A stretch of 64,000 nucleotides of DNA, from assembly GCA_035236585.1 (NCBI GenBank), contig CP141126.1, positions 10,367,001 through 10,431,000 on the forward strand, written 5' to 3'. Position numbers and translations under genes: made by a program. Positions 49,651 through 62,191 of this stretch are shown in pieces. Position 1 is the first letter of the stretch. Each line of letters starts with the position of its first letter. The stretch comes from Warburgia ugandensis (Eukaryota; Streptophyta; Magnoliopsida; Canellales; Canellaceae). A model generated the notes under the pieces. The model did not search any database and was not told the DNA's origin. It saw only the letters and a list, made by a program, of their open reading frames with translations.

Positions 49651-51609
49651 TTATAATTATAATTGATGCCACTTCACTTTTTTCCTAAAAAGATCCATTG
49701 GTTATTCTCGTTATTTTTATTATAAAACTAAAATTAACTGCTTCTTATAAGTATGCTTCAGCCAGCAATTCTATTTCTACATGGCTGTGATTAACCATTG
49801 ATTATGAACCCTCAGTTTTCTTTTGTTAATGTTTTTCTTAGTTTATTTGAATATAAAATAAATATTTTCTTGTTTTCTTTGGGAACGGTGACAGTTTGTT
49901 AGTAAAATAAGATAATGAAAACTACAAATCAATCTGAGAAGATCTAACAATCAAACCAAGAAAAACAGAAAAGCCTAAACATCAATGTTCGGAGCAGCCA
50001 AAAGATGCAGTCATGTTCAACCTCTAATTTGGCTAATTCGTTGGTTATGGAGTCAGATGAACACTTAGCGAGAAGAAATGTGACTAAATGACTGACAATG
50101 ATACTCTTAATCTCATTGATAGTTTTGAAATTGCCATGGAGACTCCAACAAGGAAGCAAACCAATATATAACATGTAACAAGTCACCTTCAACGATGCCT
50201 GGAGAAATAGAATTGTGGTCCCAAATATTGTCTTTGAACTAGAGCTAAATTTTTTGCCTCATTTGAATATGAATGACTAAATGGGCACGAAAAAGCAATC
50301 TCTACAATTCCCAAATGATCCGCCAATTGCTGAATATATTACTGAAAGACAGAAGACATACAAATAAGGGACCAGAGAGTTTTGTTAGACAGTGACCTAA
50401 CACCAAGACAGCTACTATAAACTCAAAGGAGTCATACATTTCGGTCATGTTCATCTATTGAATATTACTACTAACAACCTCTTGGTGGTGAGAAGAGGTA
50501 GTAGGTATTAGCTTCAGTTTATGTAAGTCCTAATTTCTATTACTCAATTAACATATCTACCCTTTTGCAAATTGCATTGAATCAAAGAGGCACGTTACTT
50601 ATCTGCCTAGATGAGCAATTACGGTGACATTTATATATTTGCAGAGACCTGCTAGTCTGAAGGTGGGCGTCTAGAATGTAGACCAATCCAAAAATGACCG
50701 GATGATCAACAAAATTGTCGTCCAAAAATTTAAAATGAGGAGACCTGTCAGACCAAAAGTCAATAAAAGACACGCGAATGCATGGGGATGGCCTATAGGC
50801 CATGGGTGAGACATCCAAACGCAAACCTAACACCAATTCATCGTAAGAGCAAAATCTCACCAACCTAAGTTTATTTACAATCTTATTTCCATCAATTCAC
50901 CGGTGTAAGCCTGTCCGTAGGAAAACAAGAATACGAAGCAGACTGGGTCCACTGAGGAAGGCGATCAGAACTGGCAACATCATAAATATGTATGCTGGCA
51001 ATACGCGTTGTACCTGCATAAACCGGAAATATCCGACCGTCCCCGTTGATCTATTAAAGCAGGTGAAAGTGTCAGTGACTGTGATGGGCTCCAATTTATT
51101 AGTGTAGGTCCCACGTAAATATGTGGGCGCTTATTACTTAAGAACTCTTCACGATTATGTCTTTCCTTCAGATGATAAAGAAGGTATGAACAAACTCCGG
51201 TCTCACATAACGCATTTATTCCAAGTTTAGAGCCATCAATCTGGTAGACCGCTATGAATCAACATGAATGGATATCTCGTCCATAAGAATAGTTTGCGGC
51301 AGTTGAAACCTGATTAATAAAATCCAGTGGCATAGACATCGCACTATTTTAGACCGGCAAATCTTTATTCAGTTTTCCTTTCCTTCTCTAGTGTTGATAG
51401 CACTGAAAATTTTCAAAGCATGCAAAATGAACCCCATTGAGGTCTGGTTATGATAAGGTTGGCTTCCTTGACAAGATGGTGTTGGCGGCTAAGGGGCCAA
51501 TGTCCACACATTTGATCCAGCAGGCAATGCTTAACTTTATGTCGTTTAGTGGGCAGTTTCGAGTAGACTAGCCTGATTTACCTAAGTGTTTTCTTTTTTC
51601 TTAACGGTA
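49651..51609. other. Intergenic DNA
   Basis: No supported gene. Minus-strand open frames at 49944-50192, 50582-50863 and 50897-51094 show no recognisable domain. Confidence 0.4.
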
Positions 51610-52480
51610 TATATATTTATTAAGTAAAATATACTTGCAAGTTGACCCAGAGGGTCAAACTACAACAACGCCATTCAAAGATGGGGAGATAGTAAGAAAG
51701 GATGGGGGGCGAAAGAGACATTCAAGTAGCATGTGGTTCCTAAAATATTTATCTGCTATATCAATGCCATGTTTGTCAAGTGTGTCGGCAATGGTATTGG
51801 CTGATCTATTGCCCAAAGAGAATTTAACCTACACAGCTCTTAAATGTTTCTTCGAAGAGCTTCAAAGCATTGTGAAATCTCTATGGGTAGCAACCAGTTC
51901 CTCTTGCTCATCTAATGACAGTAAGGAGTTACCTTAAAAAATAAGAGTCTTCTGAGGAAGAGTGGCAATCTTTAGCCGCAAAAAGGATGGCTTAGAGTTC
52001 CGTGTTGTTGGAGCTGAAAATCCAATCGGACCAGAGAAAAGTCTAACAAGCTCATCTTTGGCATCTCTGAAATTCCTTTTATGCCGGCTTGCGTGGATTG
52101 CCAGTAGATGACCCTTCAAAGTTGAGTTTGATTTTTCCCTCGTCAAGAGGTCGCCATTGGAAAAAGATATTGGCCTTGAAGCATTTCCAATTCCTTTTGA
52201 GTTCCTCAGCTTAAATCCCGTCAAATTCTGTTCTTTGGATGAGCCAAAACGCCCAAGATTCATGATTTTGAACCAAGTCTGCTCGCCACTTCTAGATTTG
52301 TTATTGAAATCCAGTCATTTCTCTCGCCTCATATGGACCACAGGACTCCCAAAAATATCAAGTTCCACTCATTTTTCCCCTGGTAGTGACTTTGGCGATG
52401 CACCACATTTTATAGAGTTACTTTGAAAGAAGTTGGCAAAATAAATTTCATGTCAGATAATTGTCGGATCTTAACCTAAA
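51610..52480 (-). mobile_element. L1-type LINE remnant (3' part, RNase H-like region)
   Basis: The minus strand gives, in order and in broken frames, IFLGVLWSI.GERNDWI near 52390-52340 (the zf-RVT tail), KLNFEGSSTGNP at about 52095-52130, the FRDAKDELVRLFSGPIGFSA segment at about 52020-52075 and later words of an RNase H domain near 51800. This is the 3' end of a plant L1-type ORF2. It has several stops and frameshifts and no tail or target duplication was found, so it is an old inactive scrap. Confidence 0.75.
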
Positions 52481-52839
52481 GATGAAAGGCGAACTTACAT
52501 TGGACAAAAATATGGTCAATGGTTTCTTCATCTGCCTAAGTATTTTGTTCTCTTCAATATATTTTCACCACTCAGTAAAACAAATACAAAAAAATTATTT
52601 ATTATTCAATTTATTTTGTTTGTGCACTTCTCTATTTCAAGAGGAATGCCTGGAGACTTACAATTTTTCTTCTAACCATCTATATTAGTTGTTTTACTAC
52701 CGGTATTGTTGTATCATTGATAAGCCCCTATCTTCACATACAAAACTTTTAAATATCCCCCGTCTTTTAAATTTTTCCCAACTAGCCCCATCTTTCTTCC
52801 CCTAACTTTAACTGGCCTCATTCCACAGGAAGCTGGAAC
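52481..52839. other. Short AT-rich spacer before hAT copy 2
   Basis: No gene. The eight bases before the hAT end are GCTGGAAC; their partner would lie beyond the window. Confidence 0.5.
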
Positions 52840-53098
52840 TAGGGGTGGCAATTTAGGTTGGCGGGTCGTGTTCGTGTCGTGTTAGGATTGACTTATTAGA
52901 GTAAATGGGTCGACACAAACACAACACGATTAATAGTCGGGTCAAAAACCTTTGACTCGAACACGACCCAGTTCTTTAAAAATTGACACGACACGACCCA
53001 TGTAACACGATTATGATACTAGGTCATGTTTGGATGGTACGACATAACACAATTCATGTGACACAATGTTGCAAATGATTTGTGTTTGGGTCACATGG

Positions 53099-55830
53099 TG
53101 TAACACCCCGGATTTTTAAGACATTTTTTTTTTTTATACTAATAATGGCATTTTGAATAAGAGCATTTGGGATCCCATGAGAAAAGTTTTAATTATCATT
53201 TTACTAAAACAATTCTTAAAAACTCCGAGTGTTATTTTTCCTTTCTCAAACCGACATACATGTAAATAAAATAATACGCTTATCAATCAATGTCAAATAA
53301 ATAGGCGCCTTTATTTTAAATCAAATAAATGTCCAAAACACAATAATAATATGGCCTAGGGTCTATCCATCATAACATCCCATATAAATGTCCAAACATC
53401 TCAATCAACTCTAAATATAAAGTATGCAGTCCATAATTAAATCCAAATGATAATCATGTTTTAATGACTCACATCACTTTCTAAAACTATAGGAAAAAGA
53501 TCGTCAGCAGCTCTCACAGTTTCTCAATAGCTTTTCCTTTCCTGATGTCGCGCTCGAGATCTAAGGCATTGCAAAACAAAGCAATGCCTCAGCAAGCTAT
53601 CCTTGTGTAGGTACATGGACAATTAATGTAATAAATGAAAAAAATAATTAGCAGCACTGATGAAAAGTCTATCATTTATAAAAATGGCAATATCATAATG
53701 TAATGTCCAAATAAATGTCAATTTATTCTATATGCTAAAACATGCATTTTACGTAGTCAAAACATGACATAAATCAATGTAAATGAGCATACAATAATAA
53801 TAAGGGCACCTTAAGGTAATGGGTCCCACCACATCGCACTAACATCACTGATCAGGAGTACTCATGGCCAACATCTGAGTGTCGTCACACCCAGGCATAC
53901 CATCCATAACCATGCTCATCATACATACACACATAATAAGAATATGGGTCATCATGCTGCAGTGGCAACCCTCCATGGGTATCAACCACCGCCACTCTCT
54001 GTCGACACTATAACGGGAGACTTAGTGTCTGTCCTCATGGAAAGGCTCAGACCGGTAGTGTGGACTATCTATATTACCAAACCCCTAACGAATGCCATCT
54101 ATGGGCAGGTGTCTATCATATCACAATATCACCACATCTCAATCTCGAAGGGTGGGTGGCCGGCCCTATCCCTCCTAGCATGACGCCCATCGGGGGAGAG
54201 CACCCGTCATCAAATATAAAACACGAAAATCATATGCATATGCTAAAACTCAAGAGCACTCATAGCTCGTAATCCTCAAGACATGCCCCTCATCCTGGGG
54301 TTAGCCTATAAAAGGACCAGCTAATAAGCCCATATTCTTATTTCCATGTAAATCCATGCATTTCCTATATATAATAAGAAATAAGTCTCTATTTGAAATA
54401 AGTTTATTCAATAAAAGATTTTAATTTGGAATAATCATAATGTACTCAAAGTCGCATGAAATCCATGCTAAATGATAATTGCAATTTAAAACACAATCAC
54501 ACATGATACTATGTTTAAACATGGTTTAAAAATCAAGACAAAGCATTAATTGTTGTCACCTACTTCAATATGAGACCACTAGCTTGCTAATAACTCCCTT
54601 TAACTGGTATGTTCAAGTGCACCGATACAAGTCACATCACTATTTTAAAATTTTTCTAAATTAAAAGTGGTCATTTATAAGTTTTTAAGTCAAAACTAAT
54701 TCCGCGTTGTCGATACGGTCACAAGGCCTCTTTCGGATCATGATTTGGACTCTTATAGCTCTCAAAAATCAAATTTTAGTGAAAACATACACAAAATAGG
54801 GCTGACGTGCGTCACGGTCACCAGGAAGCTACGCATCTTGACCCAATGTGACAGACCGCGCAAGAGCTCGTGCACACGTGCGCAAAGATGTGTGTTCGTC
54901 GCGCGTCTCCGTCGGGGCGTCCTGGCGTCAGCGCCTAGTTGCTAACGACGTCACCGCTGCCGGAGAAGACGACCGGATTCTGGTCGTCTTTGGCAGAGCT
55001 ACAGAGCTCCGTTTTGCACGATTTTTGCTCCATTTTTCTTAGAATTTTCTCTAGAATCCATTTATACCCTCCTTTTACACTTATTTTTCCAAAATTTATG
55101 TTTTTTAAATGATTTTTCCCACGTTCCTAAAAACATTCCTACGTACTAGTTTTTACAGTTTTTGGAAAAACCCACCGTTGGATCTCTCCCAAATTTAAAG
55201 GGTTTGATCATGGGTCTTATGTGCACTAGTTGGACAGTAGCGTACATAAAGTTCCCAGGAAATCTAATTTTTTTTATTTTTAAATGCTTTTCTAATTAAT
55301 TTTTCCTATTTAATAAATATGAAAAATAGGGTTTAAGGCTTACCCTGCGTCTGGCTGGGGTTGCTAGTGTCGCCGGGGTTCCACTCACCGAAAAAGTGTG
55401 ATCTTTGCAGGGCTAGGGTTCTGAGTAAAAACCTAGAGGAACGCTCAAAGTGGAGCGTTTTAGCTCTTGGGGAAGGGTAGATATAGGATTTAGAGTCTGA
55501 GGGGAAGAGAAACTCTTCCCCTCATGTCTTTTTCCACGTCTCTCTAGCGATTTCGTTTGAACTGGTAGAGACGTGTGGAAGACGAGGGTATCATTATCAA
55601 TTTGGACCCCTGTGTAATACATCTTTGTCAAATGACCAAAATGACCTTACAACTTAAATGGCTCCTAACTCCCTCGTTTGAGCTCCGTTTTCCGCGTTCT
55701 TAATGGCATTGGAATCGTATCGACAAGCACTTTCAAATTCTTAAGTTTTTAGAAAAATTTCCATCTCTAATTTTTTAATTTAATTTATTTAGAAATTTCT
55801 AAATTTATACTAAAAATGAAGGATATTACA
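53099..55830. mobile_element. Solo LTR (2.7 kb) inserted in hAT copy 2
   Basis: A fossil. It begins TGTAACACCCCGGATTTTTA and ends AAGGATATTACA, the same edges as the LTR at 3919-5487, and aligns with it on both sides of an extra block at about 53250-54480. No internal Gag or Pol sequence is present. A clean 5-bp target duplication is not seen (flanks CATGG and CACAA), so one edge has changed or the copy arose by recombination. It interrupts the hAT subterminal region and so is younger than hAT copy 2. Confidence 0.85.
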
Positions 55831-56241
55831 CACAACATGACACAATTCATTAACACGACATGTTTATTAAACGAGTTAACATAACCCAACTTGTTAATAC
55901 AATAATTAGTGCCACGTAGAGACACAAAACGACCCATTTGACACGACACATTTTAGTATTAGACTATTAGTAAACCCTGATCCATATTCCATACCCATAA
56001 GGCAATAAAGTTCCTATAATATTTTATTCAAAAGCAACATAGAACTTTATACCACTAATAAGGTCCTAAAAGAGGATAATAATATTTAAGAATCAAAATT
56101 TGAAATAAATCAAATAACTGTAATAGTAGCAAATGACTAAAGACTAATTAGCACATTAGAGAAATCCACTTCCATGATTCCATCAATAATAAAACACAAA
56201 AAATTAATATAATTTATGAAAATTATACAAGTAGAAATTAA

Positions 56242-59200
56242 TCAAAATTGAATTGTTCCAGAGTCTTCAGTTGGTTGAGATGGTCCTGCACCGTTACTTA
56301 TGCTTATAATGTTCTCAGCAAGCTCATCCACTATAACTATAATGGCAGAGTCTACAATCATATAAAATAAACACACATTAGTCATTACTGAGCTCTTAAC
56401 AATATAATATATATGTATCATATAAAATATAGTTTAAATATAAAAATCATAAATTATTACCTTTCAATCTATACAGCTAATCTCTTACACAAATCAATAC
56501 TTGTATTATATCTGGCATTAAAGCAGTTCTAAATTGGTCTAAAACCTAACCACCAATACTAAAAGCAGACTCTGAAGCAACTGTAGATATAGGAATGCTC
56601 AAGACATCACGAACCATGGTAGTAAGTTCAGGATACTTAAAATCAATATTTTAATAAAATATAAAAATAAGATTATAAAAATATTATTTTTAAGAGAGAA
56701 GAGATTAATAATCAACCAACCTGTATTGATTGCCTTTTCAGAATGCAAGATTGTCCAGCTTTGACTTTTACAACCTTAGTTTATCCAAATAAAGCTCCAA
56801 TTGTGATTTTTGCATGGACAAAGAACATCCTTCACCTTCAAAAGAATCAAATTCCTAATGCAAATGCAATTATATTATTCAACTCAATGTAAGAAAATTC
56901 ATAGTCAATTTTAATATCCTAAGCAACGTATAATGAAAGATATATAATTATAAATATAATTACCTTCATGACATCTAAAACCTTTTAACTATATGACAAG
57001 TTCTATCTATCATCAACATTAAGAGCACTGCCTCTAGCTACAGGGGAAGATGAGGAAGGATTAGGGAAAATCTTAACCATATATTCATTGAAGAGAGACA
57101 ATAACTTTTCCCAAACTTGAGCAAACTCCAAGCAACCATTACCAAATAATTTCTTGTATGTGAATTCCACAAAGGAGAGGTTCTATCAAGGATCCAACAC
57201 ACATGCAATTACCAAAATAGTGCTGAATTCAGATCAGTACTTTGAAAACTTGGCAAACATTTGGGTGGACATACGCTTCAAATAGTCATCATCACTTCTC
57301 ATATATTGTGTTAAACTCAAACAAATTACAAATGCTGCAAACATTTAAGTGGACTATATAACAAGTTCTGTCTATCATCAACATCAAGAACACTACCTCT
57401 AGCCATAGGGGAAGAGGAGGAAGGATTAGGGGAACTCTTAACCATCTATTCATTGAAAGAAAAGAATAACTTTTCCCAAACTTGAGCCAACTCCAAGCAC
57501 CCATTACCAAACAATTTCTTATATGAGAATTCCATAAATGAGAGATTATATCGAGGATCCAACTCACATTCAATTGCCAAAATGGTGCTGAATTTAGACC
57601 AGTACTTTGAAAACTTGGAAAATATTTGGGTGGACATACGCTTCATATAATCATCATCACTTCTCATATATTATGTTAAACTCAAATAAATTAAAAATGC
57701 TACAAACATTTGGGTGAATTATATGACAAGTTCTGTCTTACATCAACATCAAGAGAAATACCTCTAGCCATAGGGGAAGATGAGGAAAGATTAGGAGAAC
57801 TCTTAACCATATTTTTATTGAAGAGAGAGAATAATTTTTCCTGAACTTGAGCAAACTCCAAGCAACCATTGCCAAACAATTTCTTGTATGAGAATTCCAC
57901 AAAGAAGAGCTTATGTCGAGGATCCAACAAACATGCAATTGCCAAAATGGTGTTGAATTCATACCAGTACTTTGAAAACTTGGCAAACATTTAGGTGGAC
58001 ATGCGCTTCATATAGTCATAATCACTTTTCATATATTGTGTTAAACTCAAATAAAGTACAAATGCTGCAAATATTTGGGTGCTTTATATGACAAGTTCTG
58101 TCTATCATCAACATCAAGAGCACTACCTCTATCCATAGGAGAGGATGAGGAAGGATTAAGGGAACTCTTAACCATATATTCATTGAAGATAGAGAATAAC
58201 TTTTCCCGAACTTGAGCAAACTCCAAGCAACCATTGCCAAACAATTTCTTGTATGAGAATTCCACGAAGGAGAGCTTATATTGATGATCCAACACACAAG
58301 CAATTGCCAAAATGGTGCTGAATTTAGACCAGTACTTTGAAAACTTGGCAAACATTTGGGTGGACATACGCTTCAAGTAGTCATCATCACTTCACATATA
58401 TTGTGTTAAACTCAAATAAATTACAAATGATGCAAACATTTGGGTGGACTATATGACAAGTTCTGTCAATCATCAACATCAAGAGCACTACCTTTAGCCA
58501 TAGGAGAAGATGAGGAATGATTAGAGGAACTCTTAACCATGTATTCATTGAAGAGAGAGAATAAGTTTTCCCGAACATGAGCAAACTCCAAGAAACCATT
58601 ACCAAACAATTTCTAGTATGAGAATTCCACAAATGAGAGCATATATCAAGGATCCAATACACATGAAATTGCCAAAATGGTGCTGAATTCAAATTGGTAC
58701 TTTGAAAACTTGGCAAACATTTGGGTGGACATACACTTCATATAGTCATCTCCACTTCTCATATATTGTGTTAAACTCAAATAAATTACAAATGCTACAA
58801 ATATTTCGGTACTTTATATGACAAGTTCTATCTATCATCAACATCAAGAGCACTACCTCTATCCATAGGGGAGGATGAGGAAGGATTAAGGGAACTCTTA
58901 ACCATATATTCATTGAAGAGAGAGAATAACTTTTCCCAAACTTGAGCAAACTCCAAGCAACCATTGACAAACAATTTCTTGTATGAGAATTCCACGAAGG
59001 AGAGCTTATATCGATGATCCAGCACACAAGCAATTGCCAAAATGGTGTTGAATTTAAACCAGTACTTTGAAAACTTGGAAAACATTTGGGTGGACATACG
59101 CTTTATATATCATCATCACTTCTTATATATTGTGTTAAACTTAAATAAATTACAAATGCTGTAAACATTTGAGTGGACTATATGGCATGTTATGTCTATC

Positions 59201-59278
59201 ATCGACATCAAGAACTCTACCTATAGCCATAGGGGAAGATGAGGAAGGATTAGAGGAACTCTTAACCATATATTTATT

Positions 59279-59326
<48 letters not shown>

Positions 59327-61330
59327 ACTTTTCCCAAAATTGAGCTAACTCTAAGAAACCATTACCGAACAATTTCTTGTATGAGAATTCCACAAAGGAG
59401 AGCTTATATCGAGGATCCAACCCATGCAATTACCAAAATGGTGCAAAATTAAGACTAATACTTTGTAAACTTGGCAAACATTTTGGTGGACATATGCTTC
59501 ATATATTCATCATTACTTCTCATATATTATGTGAAACTCTAATAAATTACAAATGCTGCAAACATTTGGTGGATTATATGACAAGTTCTGTCTATCATTA
59601 ACTTCAAGAGCACTACCTCTAACCATAGGGGAAGATGAGGAAGGATTAGGGGAACTCTTAACCCTATGTTCATTGAAGAGAGGGAATAACTTTTCCCGAA
59701 CTCAAGCAATTCCAAGCAACCATTACCAAACAATTTCTTGTTTGAAAGTTCCACAAAGGAGAGCTTATATCGAGGATCTAACACACATGTAATTCCTAAA
59801 ATGGTGCTGATTTCAAATTAGTACTTTGAAAACTTAACAAATATTTGGGTGGACATACGCTTCATATAGTCATCTTCACTTCTCATATATTATGTTAAAA
59901 CGAAAGTAGAGATTTGTTGTATGATACTTAAATATGGGAAACATGTAAGTAGCATCATGAAAAATAACCAATAACTTCAAAAATTTTGCAGCCTTTTCCC
60001 ATTCATCGATAAAAGGACAGTACTTATAATTTGAGTCACTTATTTATAAGTGACAAAATGCTCATTGGTAACAAAGTACACTGTCAAGCATCACATAGGT
60101 TGATTTCAATTTTGTAGGGCAATTTTGCCTTAAGCCCTTTCTTGTCTCAATTGACATGTGATTCACACACTATAAAAAAATTTGTTTTCTACCTTGCGAT
60201 GCTTTGACTTACTTGATACTCTCTCGAATTTTTTAAATAGCATCATCTATTTCTTTCAAACCATCTTACACAATCACATTCAAAACATGATAACAACAAT
60301 GAAGATGGAGGAACTCTCCACCAAAAACGAGAGTGCTTCTAATGTTCAATTGATGCCTTAATAGCTCAATAAAAGAATCATTAGCAGAAGCATTGTCTGA
60401 AGTGATTGAAAAAATCTTTTTCTCAATCCCCCATTCTACTAATAATGACCATACCTTTTTTGCTAATGATATTTCATTATGTGGAGGTGGTAGGAAATAA
60501 AATTTTAATATCCTCTTGTGTAAGACCCACTCACTATCTAGAAAATGTGCTGTGAGACTTATATAACCATCAATAATACAAGAAGTCCACAAGTTAGATG
60601 TCAAATTTATCCTACCAGGTGCCAACTCAAACATCTCTTTTATCTTTCATTTTTCTCTTTTTATACATTCTTAGAACATCTGCTTTTATTGTGTTTCTAC
60701 TAATCAAATGCAAATCTGGACGCAAATATTTTGGTATAGCTCTAATTCCATCATACTCAATAAATTGGAAAGGCAAATTATGCACAACAACTACAGCTAC
60801 TACTAACTCACGAAAAACTTTAGGATCAAACTTATTATCTGAACTTAGTGATATACTCCCTTGACTTTGAAATAAAAGCAATTGGCCTATATCACTAGAA
60901 GAGCTCCCCGGTAAGTCTTTATATAACATTTTAAGTTACCTGTACCAAATTTCTTGTCACAAATATATATCGCAGAGCACTTCTTGCATTTACACCTTTA
61001 CCTTCTATCTTCTAATACTTAAAGGTATTTTTTAAAAAATTCTAAACTGGAGACATTGGCTTCCAATGCTTTTTATCTCTGTTGGATTTTGAAACTAACT
61101 CCACGTTCTCCAAATCAGCAAGCTCATCATCGTTGTTGTCATGCAGCATATTCAAATTATTAGAAACATCATTGCTCCCAACTTGTGCCTATATTGCAAT
61201 TGACAAGTAAGATTTAGTTCACAGTAAGTATCAATTACTATAAGAGAATGAGTAAAAGAGAGAAACAAAACGATTTAAAAAAAAAGAAGAAAGAAACACA
61301 TACATGTGGTACTGTAGGTGTGCTACTCAT
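56242..61330 (-). pseudogene. hAT transposase gene of copy 2 with an amplified internal segment
   Basis: Starts MSSTPTVPH at 61330, with a first intron as in copy 1. Exon 2 encodes GSNDVSNNLNMLHDNNDDE, then a BED finger (CKKCSAIYICDKKFGTGNLK). Longer open pieces than in copy 1 follow: 60627-60929 (FRELVVAVVVVHNLPFQFIE; SRNTIKADVLRMYK) and 60266-60634 (ISLTAHFLDSEW; SITSDNASANDSF; LHCCYHVLNV). In LTSNLWTS the position normally held by the first catalytic Asp is Asn. The next exon, carrying DDDYMKRMSTQMFAKFSKYW and LDPRYKLSFVEF, occurs eight times (56995-59895). The hATC exon near 56560-56640 (SIPISTVASESAF) and the final exon DSGTIQF follow. Frameshifts and stops between pieces, plus the 365-bp array whose period is not a multiple of three, make it inactive as a simple gene. 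Confidence 0.85.
56995..59895 (-). repeat. Eight-copy 365-bp tandem amplification of a transposase exon
   Basis: The anchor TTCTGTCTATCATCAAC (or a close variant) starts at 57001, 57366, 57731, 58096, 58461, 58826, 59190 and 59586. Periods are 365 five times, then 364, then 396 (that unit contains a GA run at 59279-59323). Each unit covers a transposase segment from a NLFEFNTIYEK-like lead through DDDYMKRMSTQMF, ILAIACVLDPRYKLSFVEF and EKLFSLFNEYMVK to DDRQNLSY. Copy 1 has the segment once (about 30135-30480). Units 4 and 6 share CTTTATATGACAAG and CTATCCATAGG; units 5 and 7 share GGACTATATG and GATTAGAGG. This suggests duplication of a two-unit block. Confidence 0.93.
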
Positions 61331-61421
61331 TGTGTAAAAATGGTTGAAGATATTGAAAGAGATGAAAAACCAGTTAGGGCTTTCACCGTTTCACGCAAAA
61401 GATCTAAGTCTAAATGTGTTA

Positions 61422-61547
<126 letters not shown>

Positions 61548-61582
61548 CGAGTTAGTAAATAAAAGGTAAATAAAAACCCTAA

Positions 61583-62191
61583 TACAGGACGGTTCGATGA
61601 CAACAGTCTTATAATAGCTCAAAATAAAAGACGATTACTACATAACCATCCTATATTATTGGAAAGTATAGTATGGTTAATGAATAACGGTCATATTTTA
61701 ATTAAAAATATATGACAGTTAAAACATAACAGTCTTATAATTTGGAGAAACAAATAGGACAGTTAATAAATAACAGTCCTATTCTAATTAAAAATATAGG
61801 ACAGTTACAACATAACAGTCCTATAATTTGAGAAACATATAGGATGGGTAATAATAAACCATCCTATATATTTTTAAAAATATAGGACCATTATGTCATA
61901 ACCGTCCTTTATATATATATATATATATATATATGATAGTTATTTGAAACATGTCCTATATATTGTTATATTTATCTAATATAGGACCATTATGTATAAA
62001 TTGTCCTATATTTTGTAAACATAAAGGATGGTTCTTTCATAACCATCCTATATTTCATTATAGGACACCAACTTATTTTTATAATTGATAACTTTCTCTC
62101 AATGGATTAATAAAATATAGTACTAGTATTTTTGAACCGTCTTATATTTTAAAACATAAAGGCCGAGTATTTTGCAACCGTCCTTTATTTA
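61583..62191. repeat. Palindrome array D (hAT copy 2)
   Basis: About ten to eleven imperfect palindromes on the GGACnGTTA / TAACnGTCC motif, with a (TA)n run at about 61910-61934. It occupies the same place, upstream of the transposase gene, as array C of copy 1. Confidence 0.88.

Noticed and set aside
53944-55042. ORFs of 64-79 residues in the solo LTR
   Set aside because: Lie inside LTR sequence and show no domain.
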